Of a stretch of 64,000 bases of DNA, positions 44,092 to 53,975 are shown piece after piece. The position numbers and the translations under genes were made by a program. Each line of letters begins with the position of its first letter. The first letter of the stretch is position 1. Below the pieces are notes generated by a model that was given only the letters and a program-made list of their open reading frames with translations, was not told the DNA's origin and searched no databases. The stretch comes from Peromyscus leucopus (taxonomy: Eukaryota > Chordata > Mammalia > Rodentia > Cricetidae), in assembly GCF_004664715.2 (NCBI RefSeq), contig NC_051072.1, forward strand, positions 36,828,142-36,892,141, written 5' to 3'.

Positions 44092-45469
44092 CTGCAGTGT
44101 GCCTGCGGTGTGCCAGCTGTGTGCCTGCAGTGTGCCAGCTGTGTGCCTGCAGTGTGCCAGCAGTGTGCCTGCTGTGTGCCAGCAGTGTGCCAGCAGTGTG
44201 CCAGCAGTGTGCCTGCTGTGTGCCAGCAGTGTGCCTGCTGTGTGCCTGCTGTGTGCCTGCAGTGTGCCTGCTGTGTGCCAGCAGTGTGCCTGCAGTGTGC
44301 CTGCAGTGTGCCTGCTGTGTGCCAGCTGTGTGCCTGCAGTGTGCCAGCAGTGTGCCAGCAGTGTGCCTGCTGTGTGCCGCAGTGTGCCTGCAGTGTGCCT
44401 GCAGTGTGCCTGCAGTGTGCCAGCAGTGTGCCAGCAGTGTGCCTGCTGTGTGCCGCGGTGTGCCTGCAGTGTGCCTGTAGTGTGCCAGCAGTGTGCCTGC
44501 AGTGTGCCTGCAGTGTGCCTACAGTGTGCCCGCAGTGTGCCAGCTGTGTGCCAGCAGTGTGCCAGCAATGTTCCTGCAGTGTGCCTGCAGTGTGCCAGCA
44601 GTGTGCCCGCAGTGTGCCAGCAGTGTTCCTGCAGTGTGCCTGCAGTGTGCCTGCTGTGTGCCTGCAGTGTGCCCGCTGTGTGCCAGCAGTGTGCCAGCAG
44701 TGTGCCTGCAGTGTGCCCGCTGTGTGCCAGCAGTGTGCCAGCAGTGTGCCTGCAGTGTGCCTGCTGTGTGCCTGCAGTGTGCCAGCTGTGTGCCTGCAGT
44801 GTGCCTGCAGTGTGCCCGCAGTGTGCCTGCTGTGTGCCAGCTGTGTGCCTGCAGTGTGCCTGCTGTGTGCCTGCAGTGTGCCCGCAGTGTGCCTGCAGTG
44901 TGCCAGTTGTGTGCCTGCAGTGTACCAGCAGTGTGCCCGCAGTGTGCCTGCTGTGTGCCAGCTGTGTGCCTGCAGTGTGCCTGCTGTGTGCCTGCAGTGT
45001 GCCTGCTGTGTGCCTGCAGTGTGCCTGCAGTGTGCCCGCAGTGTGCCCGCTGTGTGCCAGCTGTGTGCCTGCAGTGTGCCTGCAGTGTGCCAGCAGTGTG
45101 CCTGCAGTGTGCCAGCAGTGTGCCTGCAGTGTGCCCGCTGTGTGCCCGCAATGTGCCCGCTGTGTGCCAGCTGTGTGCCTGCAGTGTGCCAGCAGTGTGC
45201 CTGCTGTGTGCCAGCTGTGTGCCAGCAGTGTGCCAGCTGTGTGCCTGCAGTGTGCCAGCAGTGTGCCTGCAGTGTACCTGCAGTGTGCCTGCAGTGTGCC
45301 TGCTGTGTGCCAGCAGTGTGCCAGTTGTGTGGCTGCTGTGTGCCAGTGGTATGCCCGCAGTGTGCCCGCAGTGTACCTGCAGTGTGTCGGTTGTGCCCAC
45401 AGTGTGCCTGCAGTGTGCCTGCTGTGTGCCAGCTGTGTGCCAGCTGTGTGCCAGCAGTGTGCCTGCAGT
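44092..45469 (+). repeat. 11-bp minisatellite, about 125 copies
   Basis: The array of about 1,378 bp has the unit GTGTGCC-[T/A/C]-GC-[A/T]. Six unit types recur, according to which base fills each of the two variable positions. Rare variants include 10-bp units missing the first variable base (GCCGC at 44376-44380 and 44452-44456), GTTCC units near 44570 and 44625, and a degraded right portion (about 45325-45400). Because no unit type contains a stop in any register, long frames run through it in all six frames (for example minus 44034-45572 and plus 44110-45678). Translation cycles are 11 residues, about VPAVCLQCACS on plus and HTAGTLQAHCR on minus. No evidence of real coding was found. Confidence 0.98.
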
Positions 45470-46740
45470 ATCGAGCCCACAGCAGCATAGACTTTACAGA
45501 TGGAGACTCACAGACACAGACACCCGAAAAATGGTTCTCCAAAGTGCCACAGGTAGCAAGTGGTGATTCCAAGCGGAAACCTGTTTGGAGTCTTTACCTA
45601 AACTACCACACACTATTGCTCCCAATGGTATGCTACCGAGTTCAGGTAGAGTCAGCCCTTACACTGTCCCTCTATTAATGACTCCCATTCACGGTAGAAG
45701 ATAGAAGGACAGCATCTCTATTGGCTCCTTTTAAAATAAAAAATAAGTAGGTTTGCTCTGGGCAGAAGGACAGGAAAAGGGTTTGAGCTGAATTATAAGG
45801 GTGTGACAGCTCCATTAGAAGATCATCGCGGACATTCTCAATTTAATTACTGTTGACTCTCCTAGAGCCCCCAAACACACTTAGAATCGGTCCCCAAACT
45901 TTGCACCTAGAACAATATCTTTGAATTCAATTCATGCAATGGCAAATTTCAATTCACCATTTGAAATTTTCTCTCAATTCAAAGACACGGCTAAGTGGAA
46001 GTACATGTGATCTGGAGTTGCTCCACATAAAATAATTCATAAAGCAAGGCAGAAAGTCAGGGCTTGGGGCAGAACCAACTTGCATAAGGTAATGTTTCCT
46101 AGGTTTGAGTGTGAGGTGGCAGCCTTTGCTCCAGTGAAGTCAGTGTGAGTGTGCTTACCGGAAGCAGGCCTGAGAGTGACTGAAGTCTCATTGGAAATCC
46201 TGATGTATGTGATGGTGGGCATGAGTGAGAAAAAAAACAGGAAGACTACCCTCAAAGTCAGGGCCTGTGGCAAGTTCTTGTCAGAGATTTGCAACCTGAT
46301 GATTAGAGAGCTGGACCTTTTTATCTCAGCCTGTGGGAACACAGCTGTGTATTTATGACTGAAGTCACGAGGGCAGTGGGGCCTGGCTTTCTGAAACACT
46401 TTGTTTCCCAGGCACCGGTATTGAACAAGTATCCCTGCTGGCTCACTGGCAGAGCTTCTAAAGCTTCCATTATTTTTAAACATTTGAAACTTGATAAATA
46501 ATGTATCCAATTTCCAGCCCCTCCCCCTATAAACTAGGGGAAAAAATACAAGGGTGTAGTGGAGATACCTTTATCGTCTTCATTTGGAGCCCATCACCTT
46601 GGCTGAAGGCTGCATTTTTTTTTTTTTTTTCATTGACAGGAAATATAAAAGCAAACAGGAAAGGCCATGTCAGTCAAGTTTGCCTTAGGACACTTGGCTC
46701 AGAGCAAGAAGTATAGGGCAGCTTAAAAGACTACCTTACG
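45470..46740. other. Unassigned unique DNA flanking the minisatellite
   Basis: No repeat or gene recognised. AATTCAATTC-type AT-rich sequence lies near 45925-45990 and a T-run near 46616-46630. A minus-strand 157-aa frame (46037-46510) has no domain that I recognise. Confidence 0.4.
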
Positions 46741-46744
46741 AAAA

Positions 46745-46905
46745 AGGTAGGTAGGTCTGGGTTCCAATCCTAAACACCAGAGCAATCTAATTCAAGTCTC
46801 TAAACTTCAGTTACTTCACAAGTAAAATGGGCATGTCCATTTTATTCATAGGGAAGATTAAACTAAAAAGCTCATGGAAAGTACCTGGCCCGTGGGAAAT
46901 TTGGA
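46745..46905 (+). repeat. MIR SINE
   Basis: Nearly the whole forward MIR order is present: GGTCTGGGTTCCAATCCTAA, 'ttcaagtctctaaacttcag', TTACTTCACAAGTAAAATGG, 'attcatagggaagattaaac', GGAAAGTACCTGGCCCGTGG. Confidence 0.75.
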
Positions 46906-47453
46906 AATCATGCTGTGTAGATAGAGTCGGTGGGAAAAAGAAGATTGTGTCCATAGAGTGAACAGCTGCTGTGGCAGGCAGACTCCAAAGGACCCTAGCT
47001 GGCTGGGTGGCTTGTCTTTTTCTACCTTTTCTCATTTGCTAACGATCTGCATGGTGTGAGAAAAGCTAGCAGAGAAAAGCCTCTAGCCACACTGGGCCGG
47101 AGCTTGACGGAGACATGGGTCCACTCTGCAAAATTCAAGTCCTGAGGGAAGTCTGCTGGTGAACTTGGATTCAACTAGGGAAGAACGTACTGTCCAGGAT
47201 GATGGGCTCAGCTCCCGCCACCTCCTCCGAAGAACACGTAGTCTTCTTCTAAGTGATCAACCAATTAAATTTTAAACTCAATCTTCCTCTTAAGACATAC
47301 AAAAACTGCTCTTTTAAAAACATCCAAGAACTGTAGATAAAATTATTTATAGCCTCATAAAAATGATGCCAGATGAATAGAGAAGATAGCTTGCTTTGTT
47401 TGCCTTTTTCTCTCTTAACTTTCTCACAGTCTGTGTCATTTAAAATTGTTGAC
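46906..47453. other. Unassigned unique DNA
   Basis: No repeat or gene recognised. Confidence 0.4.
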
Positions 47454-47459
47454 ACCCAG

Positions 47460-47804
47460 TATGGGAGCCCGTTCTCGGGTTCCTCGTGGCTTTACCCAGC
47501 AGGTCCGAATAGAGGATGATCAGGACCACGGGCCTGAGTGCAGGTGTCTGAGATGGTCTGCACTTGGCTGTGCTGGGGGACGAGGTCTTTTGCTCCACCC
47601 CTTGGCGTCTCTATAAAAACCCTGGACCAGAGACAGTCGGGGCCCGTTGGAATAGGTTCCAGGCCCTCACGAGGCTATCCTTTATTTTCTATCTATTTAT
47701 CTCCACGATATTCTCTGCTATAAATCCTTCTATCTAATATTTCCTGCTGATTGCACTCAAGAAAACTCTGGGAAGCTGTGGGGGTGGTGGGTAAATGCCC
47801 CACA
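47460..47804 (+). repeat. Solo ERV2-type LTR, copy 2 (345 bp)
   Basis: Begins TATGGGAGCC (expected TG mutated to TA) and ends TGCCCCACA. A perfect 6-bp duplication ACCCAG flanks it (47454-47459 and 47805-47810). It contains a TATA-like CTATAAAAACC near 47612 and pyrimidine-rich ATTTTCTATCTATTTATC downstream. It is the longer relative of 6805-7049. No internal viral region remains. Length is close to what I recall for the LTR of the Peromyscus 'mys' element, but that link is unverified. Confidence 0.85.
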
Positions 47805-47863
47805 ACCCAGAAAATTCCAACTTATCTGTTTACAAGAATTGACATGTTTGCTTCACACACGAG

Positions 47864-48376
47864 TGCTGTAGAATATTAGTTTAAGATGTGCTACATTTGT
47901 TGATGCTGTGGAACATTTGTTCAATGATGCAAAGATGTGTTGCATCCTTTTATGCTGCATTTGTTTAACTCTGTGAAGCTGTGTTACTGTGCCTGTCTAA
48001 AATACCTGATTGGTCTAATAAAGAGCTAAATGGCCAATAGTAAGGCAGGAGAAAAGATAGGTGGGGCTGGCAGGCAGAGAGAATAAATAGAAGGAGAAAA
48101 AGAGTGACTGGGAAGCAAAAGATATAAAGGAGTAAGAAAAGAAGGAGCCAGCCACGCAACCAGCCACCTAGCCAGCCATGGAGTAAGAGTGAAAATAAGA
48201 TTACAGAAGTTAAAAAAAAAGGAAAAAGCCCAGAGGCAAAAGGTAGATGAGATATTTTAAGTTAAGAAAAGCTGGCTAGAAATAAGCCAAGCTAAGGCCA
48301 GGCATTTATAAGGAAAAAAAAAAAGTCACCATGTGGTGAGCCTCCAAAAAGTAAAGAGTAAAAAACAACCAATTAC
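47864..48376 (+). repeat. LTR-type repeat beginning TGCTGTAGAATATTAG, copy B
   Basis: Homologous along its length to 2423-2945 in the same orientation. Shared blocks include AATGATGCAAAGATGTGTTG, ACTCTGTGAAGCTGTGTTAC, CTGATTGGTCTAATAAAG, GGTGGGGCTGGCAG and AAAAGGTAGATGAGAT. It lies only about 53 bp downstream of the solo LTR at 47460-47804. Borders are approximate and no target-site duplication was found. Confidence 0.75.
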
Positions 48377-49289
48377 TCACATGTGCATGCATATTCACAA
48401 TGCTGTATATATAGGTATAATCTGAATGCCCCTTGCGTGGGTAAACAATAGGAAGACATGCCACAATTGGAATAATTTTCTATTATGGGTAAGTGAGAGT
48501 TGTATAATCTTAGGCAAAAATCTCAGAGTCTTGGATTTCTGAAATGCAAATTGTTACACTTACCATCTGCTCTCAGACTGTAAAACTGAGTGTGAATGAC
48601 TTTCTGAGCAGCGGCTTCCCAGTTCCCTTAGCACTAACAGCTCCCTGTGGCATCCGGCTGACCTGCTTCTCGAATTTGCTTGGCAGCCGCAAGCGTCTAG
48701 GTTTGCCGACCCTGAATCAGATGGGCTTCCCCTAACTGGAGACTCTACCACTGACTTTTATTAAGTCATTGAATTGTTTAATCTCTTTGTCAGGGAAGTA
48801 AGTGAAGCCTTCATTCTTTATAGTTAGACTTGGGTATAGTTAGCATAGATGGAAAAAAAATCATTACTTTCTAGTAATGAGGTAAAAATCACTTTGCAAA
48901 CATTTTGAAGTCTGTTGTTCCGTAATTCAGGGTTCATGTCTGTATGGTGACAGGTGTCACAGGCCTTTTAAAGATGTCTTGTCTGAGATGGTCCCAGAAG
49001 TCTCTGCTTGTCTTTCTCTTCCATTGGTTCTCTTTAGGGACACCAGGCAAACATCTCTGACAATTTAAGCCTGAGATGTGACAAATAGAGATTTACATTT
49101 TATGATTAAGCCATCACAATTTCACTTAGGGATCACCTTGGTTTTTGCTGGTCTGGGCTCGGAGCCAACAGAAATTGAGTCAGACTCTCCTTGTGGGCGG
49201 ACACTGGAGCCCAGATGGGCAGGAGGGCTTTTTGTTGAGGAGCTGGATGAAAAGAATCAGCCACTCCCCCTGCCAAACCATGGCTCTGT
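48377..49289. other. Unassigned unique DNA
   Basis: A MIR-like patch (GACTCTACCACTGACTTTTA near 48740) is possible. Nothing else recognised. Confidence 0.4.
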
Positions 49290-49660
49290 GCCCCTGAGAT
49301 GGTTTGAGTGCAAAGTGACCTCACATGCTCATGGGTTGGAACGAGTGGTGTCCAGCTGGTGGTGAGATTGTAGAATCCTGACGAGATTATACAGGAAGCG
49401 GGTCATGGGGAGGTAGGTCTTGGGGACCTTAGAGTTGGATTGTGTTTTTGTCTAGATTTCACTCTACTTCCTAACTGCCTACAGCATACAACCCGCTACC
49501 TCAACCTCACGTTCCCTCTGCCATGGGGGGGGGGCCTGCCCCAATGCACACCACGCCATGATGATCTCTACCCTCTCAAACCACTGTGAGCCAGAATAAA
49601 TCCTTCCTCTCTGAATGTGCTCCCTTCAGGTATTTTATCAAAGTTATGGACAAGGAATGA
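49290..49660 (+). repeat. MaLR-type rodent LTR
   Basis: Forward order: CTGAGATGGTTTGAGTGCAA, 'cacatgctcatgggttgga', GTGGTGTCCAGCTGGTGGTG, 'gattttgtctagatttcac'-like middle, ACGCCATGATGATCTCTACC, CCACTGTGAGCCAGAATAAA. The GCCAGAATAAATCC motif carries the LTR poly(A) signal. Confidence 0.65.
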
Positions 49661-49999
49661 ATATATCCTTCCAAACTCGAAGGTTTCATTCACCCCACAG
49701 GAATGAACCCCCGGAAGCACAGTCTAGCCCTCTTTGGTCTAGAAACAATATTCCTGGGGCATCCGTCTCAGTTTTGGATACACAGTAAACTTGGGACCAT
49801 GGCTCTGACTTTTTTTGCCTAAATCTCACAGAGCCACTGCTCCAACTGACGATGGGATAGACACAGGTACAGCACTGCTCAGAGATCAGAGTCACCCATT
49901 TAGTGGGTCTGGAGTGGACTGAGACTCTGAATTCTAACCACACAGCTGATCTGAGGGTTTCCAGTCCACGACCACTTCTAGGTTAGCAAAAGCCTAGAC
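49661..49999. other. Unassigned unique DNA
   Basis: No repeat or gene recognised. Confidence 0.4.
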
Positions 50000-50110
50000 A
50001 ATTTCACTCATTTCAGTTATTTATTTGTCCCCAAGCACCAAATCCTGTTCTATATGCTGGGGATACAAAGATGCACACGAGATTGTCACTTTCTTAATGA
50101 CAAACAGTTC
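50000..50110 (+). repeat. Possible L2-like ancient repeat fragment
   Basis: 'ccccaagcaccaaatcctgt', TCTATATGCTGGGGATACAA, AGATGCACACGAGA resemble the ancient repeat string 'gagcacctactatgtgccaggcactgttctaggtgctggggataca'. The family assignment is uncertain. Confidence 0.4.
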
Positions 50111-50236
50111 ACCATTTCACAGGGAACGTTGTCTTGAATATGCAAGAACTGTATTGTTACCATATGAATAAACTCCTTTTGGGCCAAAGAAGAAAGTTAA
50201 GATTAAAACGTAATGTATAATAAGAGTACAAATCTT

Positions 50237-50410
50237 GGGCCGGGCGGTGGTGGCGCACGCCTTTAATCCCAGCACTCGGGAGGCAGAGCCAAGCGGATCT
50301 CTGTGAGTTCGAGGCCAGCCTGGGCTACCAAGTGAGCTCCAGGAAAGGCGCAAAGCTACGCAGAGAAACCCTGTCTCGAAAAACCAAAAAAAAAAAAAAA
50401 AAAAAAAGAG
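50237..50410 (+). repeat. Young B1 SINE with perfect 14-bp target-site duplication
   Basis: GGGCCGGGCGGTGGTGGCGC, CTTTAATCCCAGCACTCGGG, 'tctgtgagttcgaggccagc', CCAGGAAAGGCGCAAAGCTA (the cricetid-style variant), GAGAAACCCTGTCTCG and a run of about 22 A. It is flanked by AGAGTACAAATCTT at 50223-50236 and 50411-50424. Low divergence and intact duplication indicate a recent insertion. Confidence 0.97.
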
Positions 50411-50424
50411 AGAGTACAAATCTT

Positions 50425-50985
50425 CCTTTCTGTGTGCATCTTCCTCCTCTTTTCTTCTTGTGCAAGCTTCAAAGGAAAATACACCTATCACAAGGACCCC
50501 AGATCAGAGCACCCTGGGAATGACACCCCCAAAGGATCAAACCCTGGGTGGTTTTTAAATGGCGGTGAATTGCTTCTCATGAATGAAAGTATGTATATTA
50601 ATACTGTATCCAATTAGTACCAATGATTATTGAAGAACTTGTGTATTTACAGGCAATGTTAGGATAAGATTGTTGGGCCAGATAGAAAGCTGGTTGAGGT
50701 CCAAGACAGCCATACTAAGATAACTTTTTTGGGTGGAAAAGCTGTGAGTTAGAGTCTGCCTTCTCTAGTGTCATAAAAGAGCTCAAACAATATGAAGTCA
50801 ACCTGCTGTTGACACTCCCTGGAGATCGCTCTTCTTTATTTCCAAGTTTCAGATAAATTTACTGAACCTTATGCTCAGTCTCTAGAGTATTATTATGAGA
50901 TGGGAGAATACTTCTCCCCTTCAGGTTAACCACTTCTGAGGATACTTCAAGGGTCAGAATCTTCCTTTGATGCGCCTAATTGGAT
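50425..50985. other. Unassigned unique DNA
   Basis: No repeat or gene recognised. Confidence 0.4.
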
Positions 50986-50989
50986 CTCA

Positions 50990-51352
50990 TTCCCACATTA
51001 GATGATCACTCTGGTGTAAACCCATAGGACTCAAAGGCCCATGGTGCTCTTGGGAATTGATGGAACGTTTAAGAGATGGGACCTACTGGCAGGAAGTCTG
51101 GTCACTGAGGGTATGTGCCTGAAGGAGGTATTACAACTTCCATCTCCTTCTCTCTCACTCTTCTAAATCTAGTCATCCTGAGACAAACAACTTCCTCTAC
51201 CACATGCTCCAATAAGAACAGGGTTTCAGTGGGTCCTAGGCAATGGAACCAAGTGACCACGAACTAAAGCCTCTGAACAAATGAGGGAAAATTTCAAAGC
51301 ATTAAGCTGGTGTATCCCAGGTACTTGTCACAGCAATAGAAAGCTAACAACA
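50990..51352 (+). repeat. MaLR-type LTR
   Basis: Forward MaLR features in order: 'aaacccataggactcaaagg', 'gggaattgatggaacgttta', GAGATGGGACCTACTGGCAG, GAAGTCTGGTCACTGAGGGT, 'actaaagcctctgaacaaat' and the end TGTCACAGCAATAGAAAGC. Diverged. Confidence 0.65.
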
Positions 51353-51369
51353 GTGATCGCTACAACCAA

Positions 51370-51527
51370 TGCTCTCTGTCATTTATTGAAGCATGAGATC
51401 TGTCAGTCGTCACGTCAGCTTTTGGAATTAGCACAACTCCTCTGACTTAGCAAGTGAAGAAGGTAGGCTCAGGCTGGTCAGTTCAGCTGTGAAGCCCAGC
51501 AATCAGTGGCAGAACCAGGGCTCCACA
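51370..51527 (-). repeat. MIR SINE (antisense)
   Basis: 'gtcatttattgaagcatgag', AAGAAGGTAGGCTCAGGCTG, CAGCTGTGAAGCCCAGCAAT and AGTGGCAGAACCAGGGCTCC follow the antisense MIR layout. Confidence 0.5.
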
Positions 51528-51760
51528 CAATATCATTACCAAAACTATAAAATGTGGTTTTGTAGTGAACAAATGTGCTGGATAAGGTAGAATGCTGGAT
51601 AAGGATAGTCTGGGTTTGGGGCAAATATCATTTGAAAGATTTCCTTCCGCTGTTCTGCTTGGAACTTCCAGTATCCACTGGGCCATTTAGATGGACTGGT
51701 GTTAAGAATAAAATAACACCTAATAGAAATGGAGTGTGGAGGTCTGTAGAAAATAGGTCT

Positions 51761-51952
51761 GGGGCTGCAGAGATGGCTCAGCAGTAAAGAGCATTGGCTG
51801 CTCTCCCAGAGGATCCAGGTTCGATTCCCAGCACCCACGTGGCAGCTCACAACTGTCTGTAACTCCTGTTCCAGGGGATCCAACACCTCCACACAGACAT
51901 ACATGCAAGCGAAACACCAATATACATAAAATACAAATAAATAAATTATAGA
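51761..51952 (+). repeat. B2-type SINE
   Basis: GGGGCTGCAGAGATGGCTCA, GAGCATTGGCTGCTCTCCCA, GGTTCGATTCCCAGCACCCA (B box), GGCAGCTCACAACTGTCTGT, 'gtaactcctgttccagggga' and the tail AAATACAAATAAATAAATTA. A 216-aa minus-strand frame (51545-52195) runs through it and is a shadow. Confidence 0.95.
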
Positions 51953-52242
51953 ACAGAAAACAGGACCGGGGGAGGTGCTGGTATTCTGGTGTCCCGGGGG
52001 ACACTGTCCATCGGGTTCTAGTAATGAGGCCTGAGTACCAGGAAGGCGGGCGGAGATGGATGGGGTGGATCTGCTCATGCGTGGTTCAACCTCTCGCTGC
52101 CCTCTGGCTAAGCTCCACCACTGGGGCTGTTTTTCTGCTACCAGGAAACCTATTCTCAGGACTTGATTAAAAATGAAGCTACAATATTTAAGCACACACT
52201 GTGAAAAACGGTTAAATAAATTGTTGTTGCTGCTCTTGTTTT
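51953..52242. other. Unassigned unique DNA
   Basis: No feature recognised. Confidence 0.4.
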
Positions 52243-52599
52243 TGTGACCATATCCACGGTGGTCTGGATGAGAATGGCCCCCATGGGCTCCCGTGTGTGC
52301 ATGCTCAGCCCCCAGTTGATGTTCTGTTTGGAAAGCATTAGGAGGTGTGTCCTTGTGAGAGAAAGTGGGCCGCTGGGGGTGGGCTCTGAGGTTTCAAAAG
52401 CTCATGCCAGGCCCAGTGTGGCTCTCTGCCTGCTACCTGTAGATCAGAATATAAAATTCTCAGCTGCTGCTCCAGTGCCAGGCCTGTCTCCTTAAGGGAC
52501 TAACCCTCTGAAACTGTAAACAAGCCCCCGTTACATGCTTTCTTTTATGAGTCCTTCATCATAGTGTTTCTTCCCAGCGACAGAACAGAAACTAACCCA
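52243..52599 (+). repeat. MT-type MaLR LTR
   Basis: Forward MT order: TGTGACCATATCCACGG, GAATGGCCCCCATGGGCTCC, 'ccccagttgatgttctgttt', GGAGGTGTGTCCTTGTGAGA, CTGGGGGTGGGCTCTGAGG, CTAACCCTCTGAAACTGTAA and the 3' end 'cagaaactaaccca'. Confidence 0.8.
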
Positions 52600-52739
52600 G
52601 GAACTCCGTAACCCAGGCTGGCCTCAGACTTGAAGCAGTCCTCCGGCCTCAGCCTTCCTAAGTGCTGAGATTTCATGAATGAGCCACTCACTATACTTGG
52701 GTAGGTACAGAATTTTAAGTGGTTAAAAAAAAAAAAAAA
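52600..52739 (-). repeat. Old B1-like SINE (antisense)
   Basis: AACTCCGTAACCCAGGCTGG, 'cctcagacttgaagcagtcc', CTCAGCCTTCCTAAGTGCTG and 'gatttcatgaatgagccact' are a diverged antisense B1. An A-run of about 14 (52726-52739) follows after unrelated sequence. Confidence 0.6.
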
Positions 52740-53272
52740 TGAATGGCGTCTTCCCAAGAGCACTTTCTGGATGCTCTCCAGCCATTTTTCATTTTGTTAT
52801 TTTATTGTATTTGGACCTGTGTGTTGTTGCTTTTCTGCTCAAGGAAGGTAAAGAGGCCGTGTGGGAAGGTGAGCAAGAGTTGGGAGGGGCCCACTGCAGA
52901 AGGAGCAATTGGCCTATCAGAGCAGGGCAAGTGAGCAGGCGCACGGGCAGCTACCCCACCAATCGGAATGGTTACATCTGCTACTAGGGTTCCTTGGACC
53001 CTTGCTAACAATCCATCTCCCTGGGCCCCATCCCTACCGTACATCCTATCATGGAGTGCAACAGTCCGGTGCCAGACTCTCTTGGTAATCCAGTCTGAAA
53101 ACCTTTACCCTATAACACAGATTCTTACCCTCGGCACCACATAAAATCACCCGGGAAGCTTCTAACACCAACTTGCCTTGGCCTGGGAATCTGAATTGTT
53201 TCAAATTGCCCTGAGAAAACTATATTGTACATTCAATTATCAGCCGAGAATCTTGTTTAAAGTGCAGATGTT
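52740..53272. other. Unassigned unique DNA
   Basis: No repeat or gene recognised. Confidence 0.4.
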
Positions 53273-53371
53273 GGTCTGGGGAGACAGCTTAGCAGGTAAA
53301 GGCACTTCACATGCCAGTAAGAGAACCTGAGTTTGAACCCCAAGAACCCACGTAAAGCTGGGGATAGTAGC
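53273..53371 (+). repeat. B3-type SINE, 5' half (interrupted)
   Basis: GTCTGGGGAGACAGCTTAGC, 'gtaaaggcacttcacatgcc', GAACCTGAGTTTGAACCCCA, 'cccacgtaaagctggggata' make up the head of a B3/B2-type SINE. It stops at GTAGC, where a MaLR LTR is inserted, and continues at 53797. Confidence 0.8.
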
Positions 53372-53796
53372 TGTGCTGGCTAGTTTTGTGTCAACTTAAC
53401 AAGAGCTAGAGTCATCAGAGAGGAAGGCGCCTCCGTTGAGAAAATGTCTCCACAAGATCCGGCTGTAGACAAGCCTGGAGGGCGTTTTCTTGATTAATGA
53501 TCAATGAGGGAGGTCCCAGCCCATGGTGAGTGGTGCCATCCCTGGGCTGGTGGTCCTGGGTTCTATAAGAAAGCAGACTGGACAGGCCATAAGAAGCAAG
53601 CCAGTAAGCAGCGCCCCTCCCTGGCCTCTGCCTCAGCTCCTGCCTTTAGGTTCCTGCCCTGCTTGGGTTCCTGTCCTGACTTCCTTCAGTGATGAACAGT
53701 GATGTGGAAGTGTAAGCCAAATCAACCCTTTCCTCCCCGATTGTCTTTGGTCATGGTGGTTCCATCACAGCAATAGTAACTCTAACCAAGACAGCA
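53372..53796 (+). repeat. MaLR LTR inserted in a B3 SINE
   Basis: A 425-bp LTR starts TGTGCTGGCTAGTTTTGTG and ends 'aaccaagacagca'. Interior landmarks are GAGTCATCAGAGAGGAAGG, GGTCCCAGCCCATGGTGAGT, GGTTCTATAAGAAAGCAGAC, 'cttccttcagtgatgaacag' and AGCCAAATCAACCCTTTCC. A perfect 5-bp duplication, GTAGC, flanks it (53367-53371 and 53797-53801), as expected for ERVL/MaLR integration. Confidence 0.9.
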
Positions 53797-53975
53797 GTAG
53801 CTCCTGGCTGGAATTCTAGTGTTGATGCAGTAGAGTAGGAAGCAGAGACAAGAGAATCCTTGAACAAGATAGAAGTTGGGACTGATACCCAAGGACGTTC
53901 TCCAAACCCTGTGCCCGTGCCATGGCATGACGGTGCAAGTGTACACACGCCCACAATTTAAAAAAAAAAAATTAG
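53797..53975 (+). repeat. B3-type SINE, 3' half
   Basis: Continuation of 53273-53371: GTAGCTCCTGGCTGGAATTC, 'agtgttgatgcagtagagta', GACAAGAGAATCCTTGAACA, CATGACGGTGCAAGTGTACA and an A-rich tail. Confidence 0.8.

Noticed and set aside
44092..45469. CRISPR-like array
   Set aside because: The units are directly adjacent 11-mers with no spacers, and the context is a rodent genome.
44034..45678. Frames of 470-522 codons across the minisatellite as a repetitive protein gene
   Set aside because: All six frames are open at once for a purely arithmetic reason (stop-free 11-bp unit). No start context, splice structure or domain favours any frame.
47460..48376. A single provirus with two LTRs
   Set aside because: The two LTR-type segments are from different families and have no internal viral region between them.
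51545..52195. 216-codon minus-strand frame
   Set aside because: It is an antisense reading through a B2 SINE, with no recognisable family.
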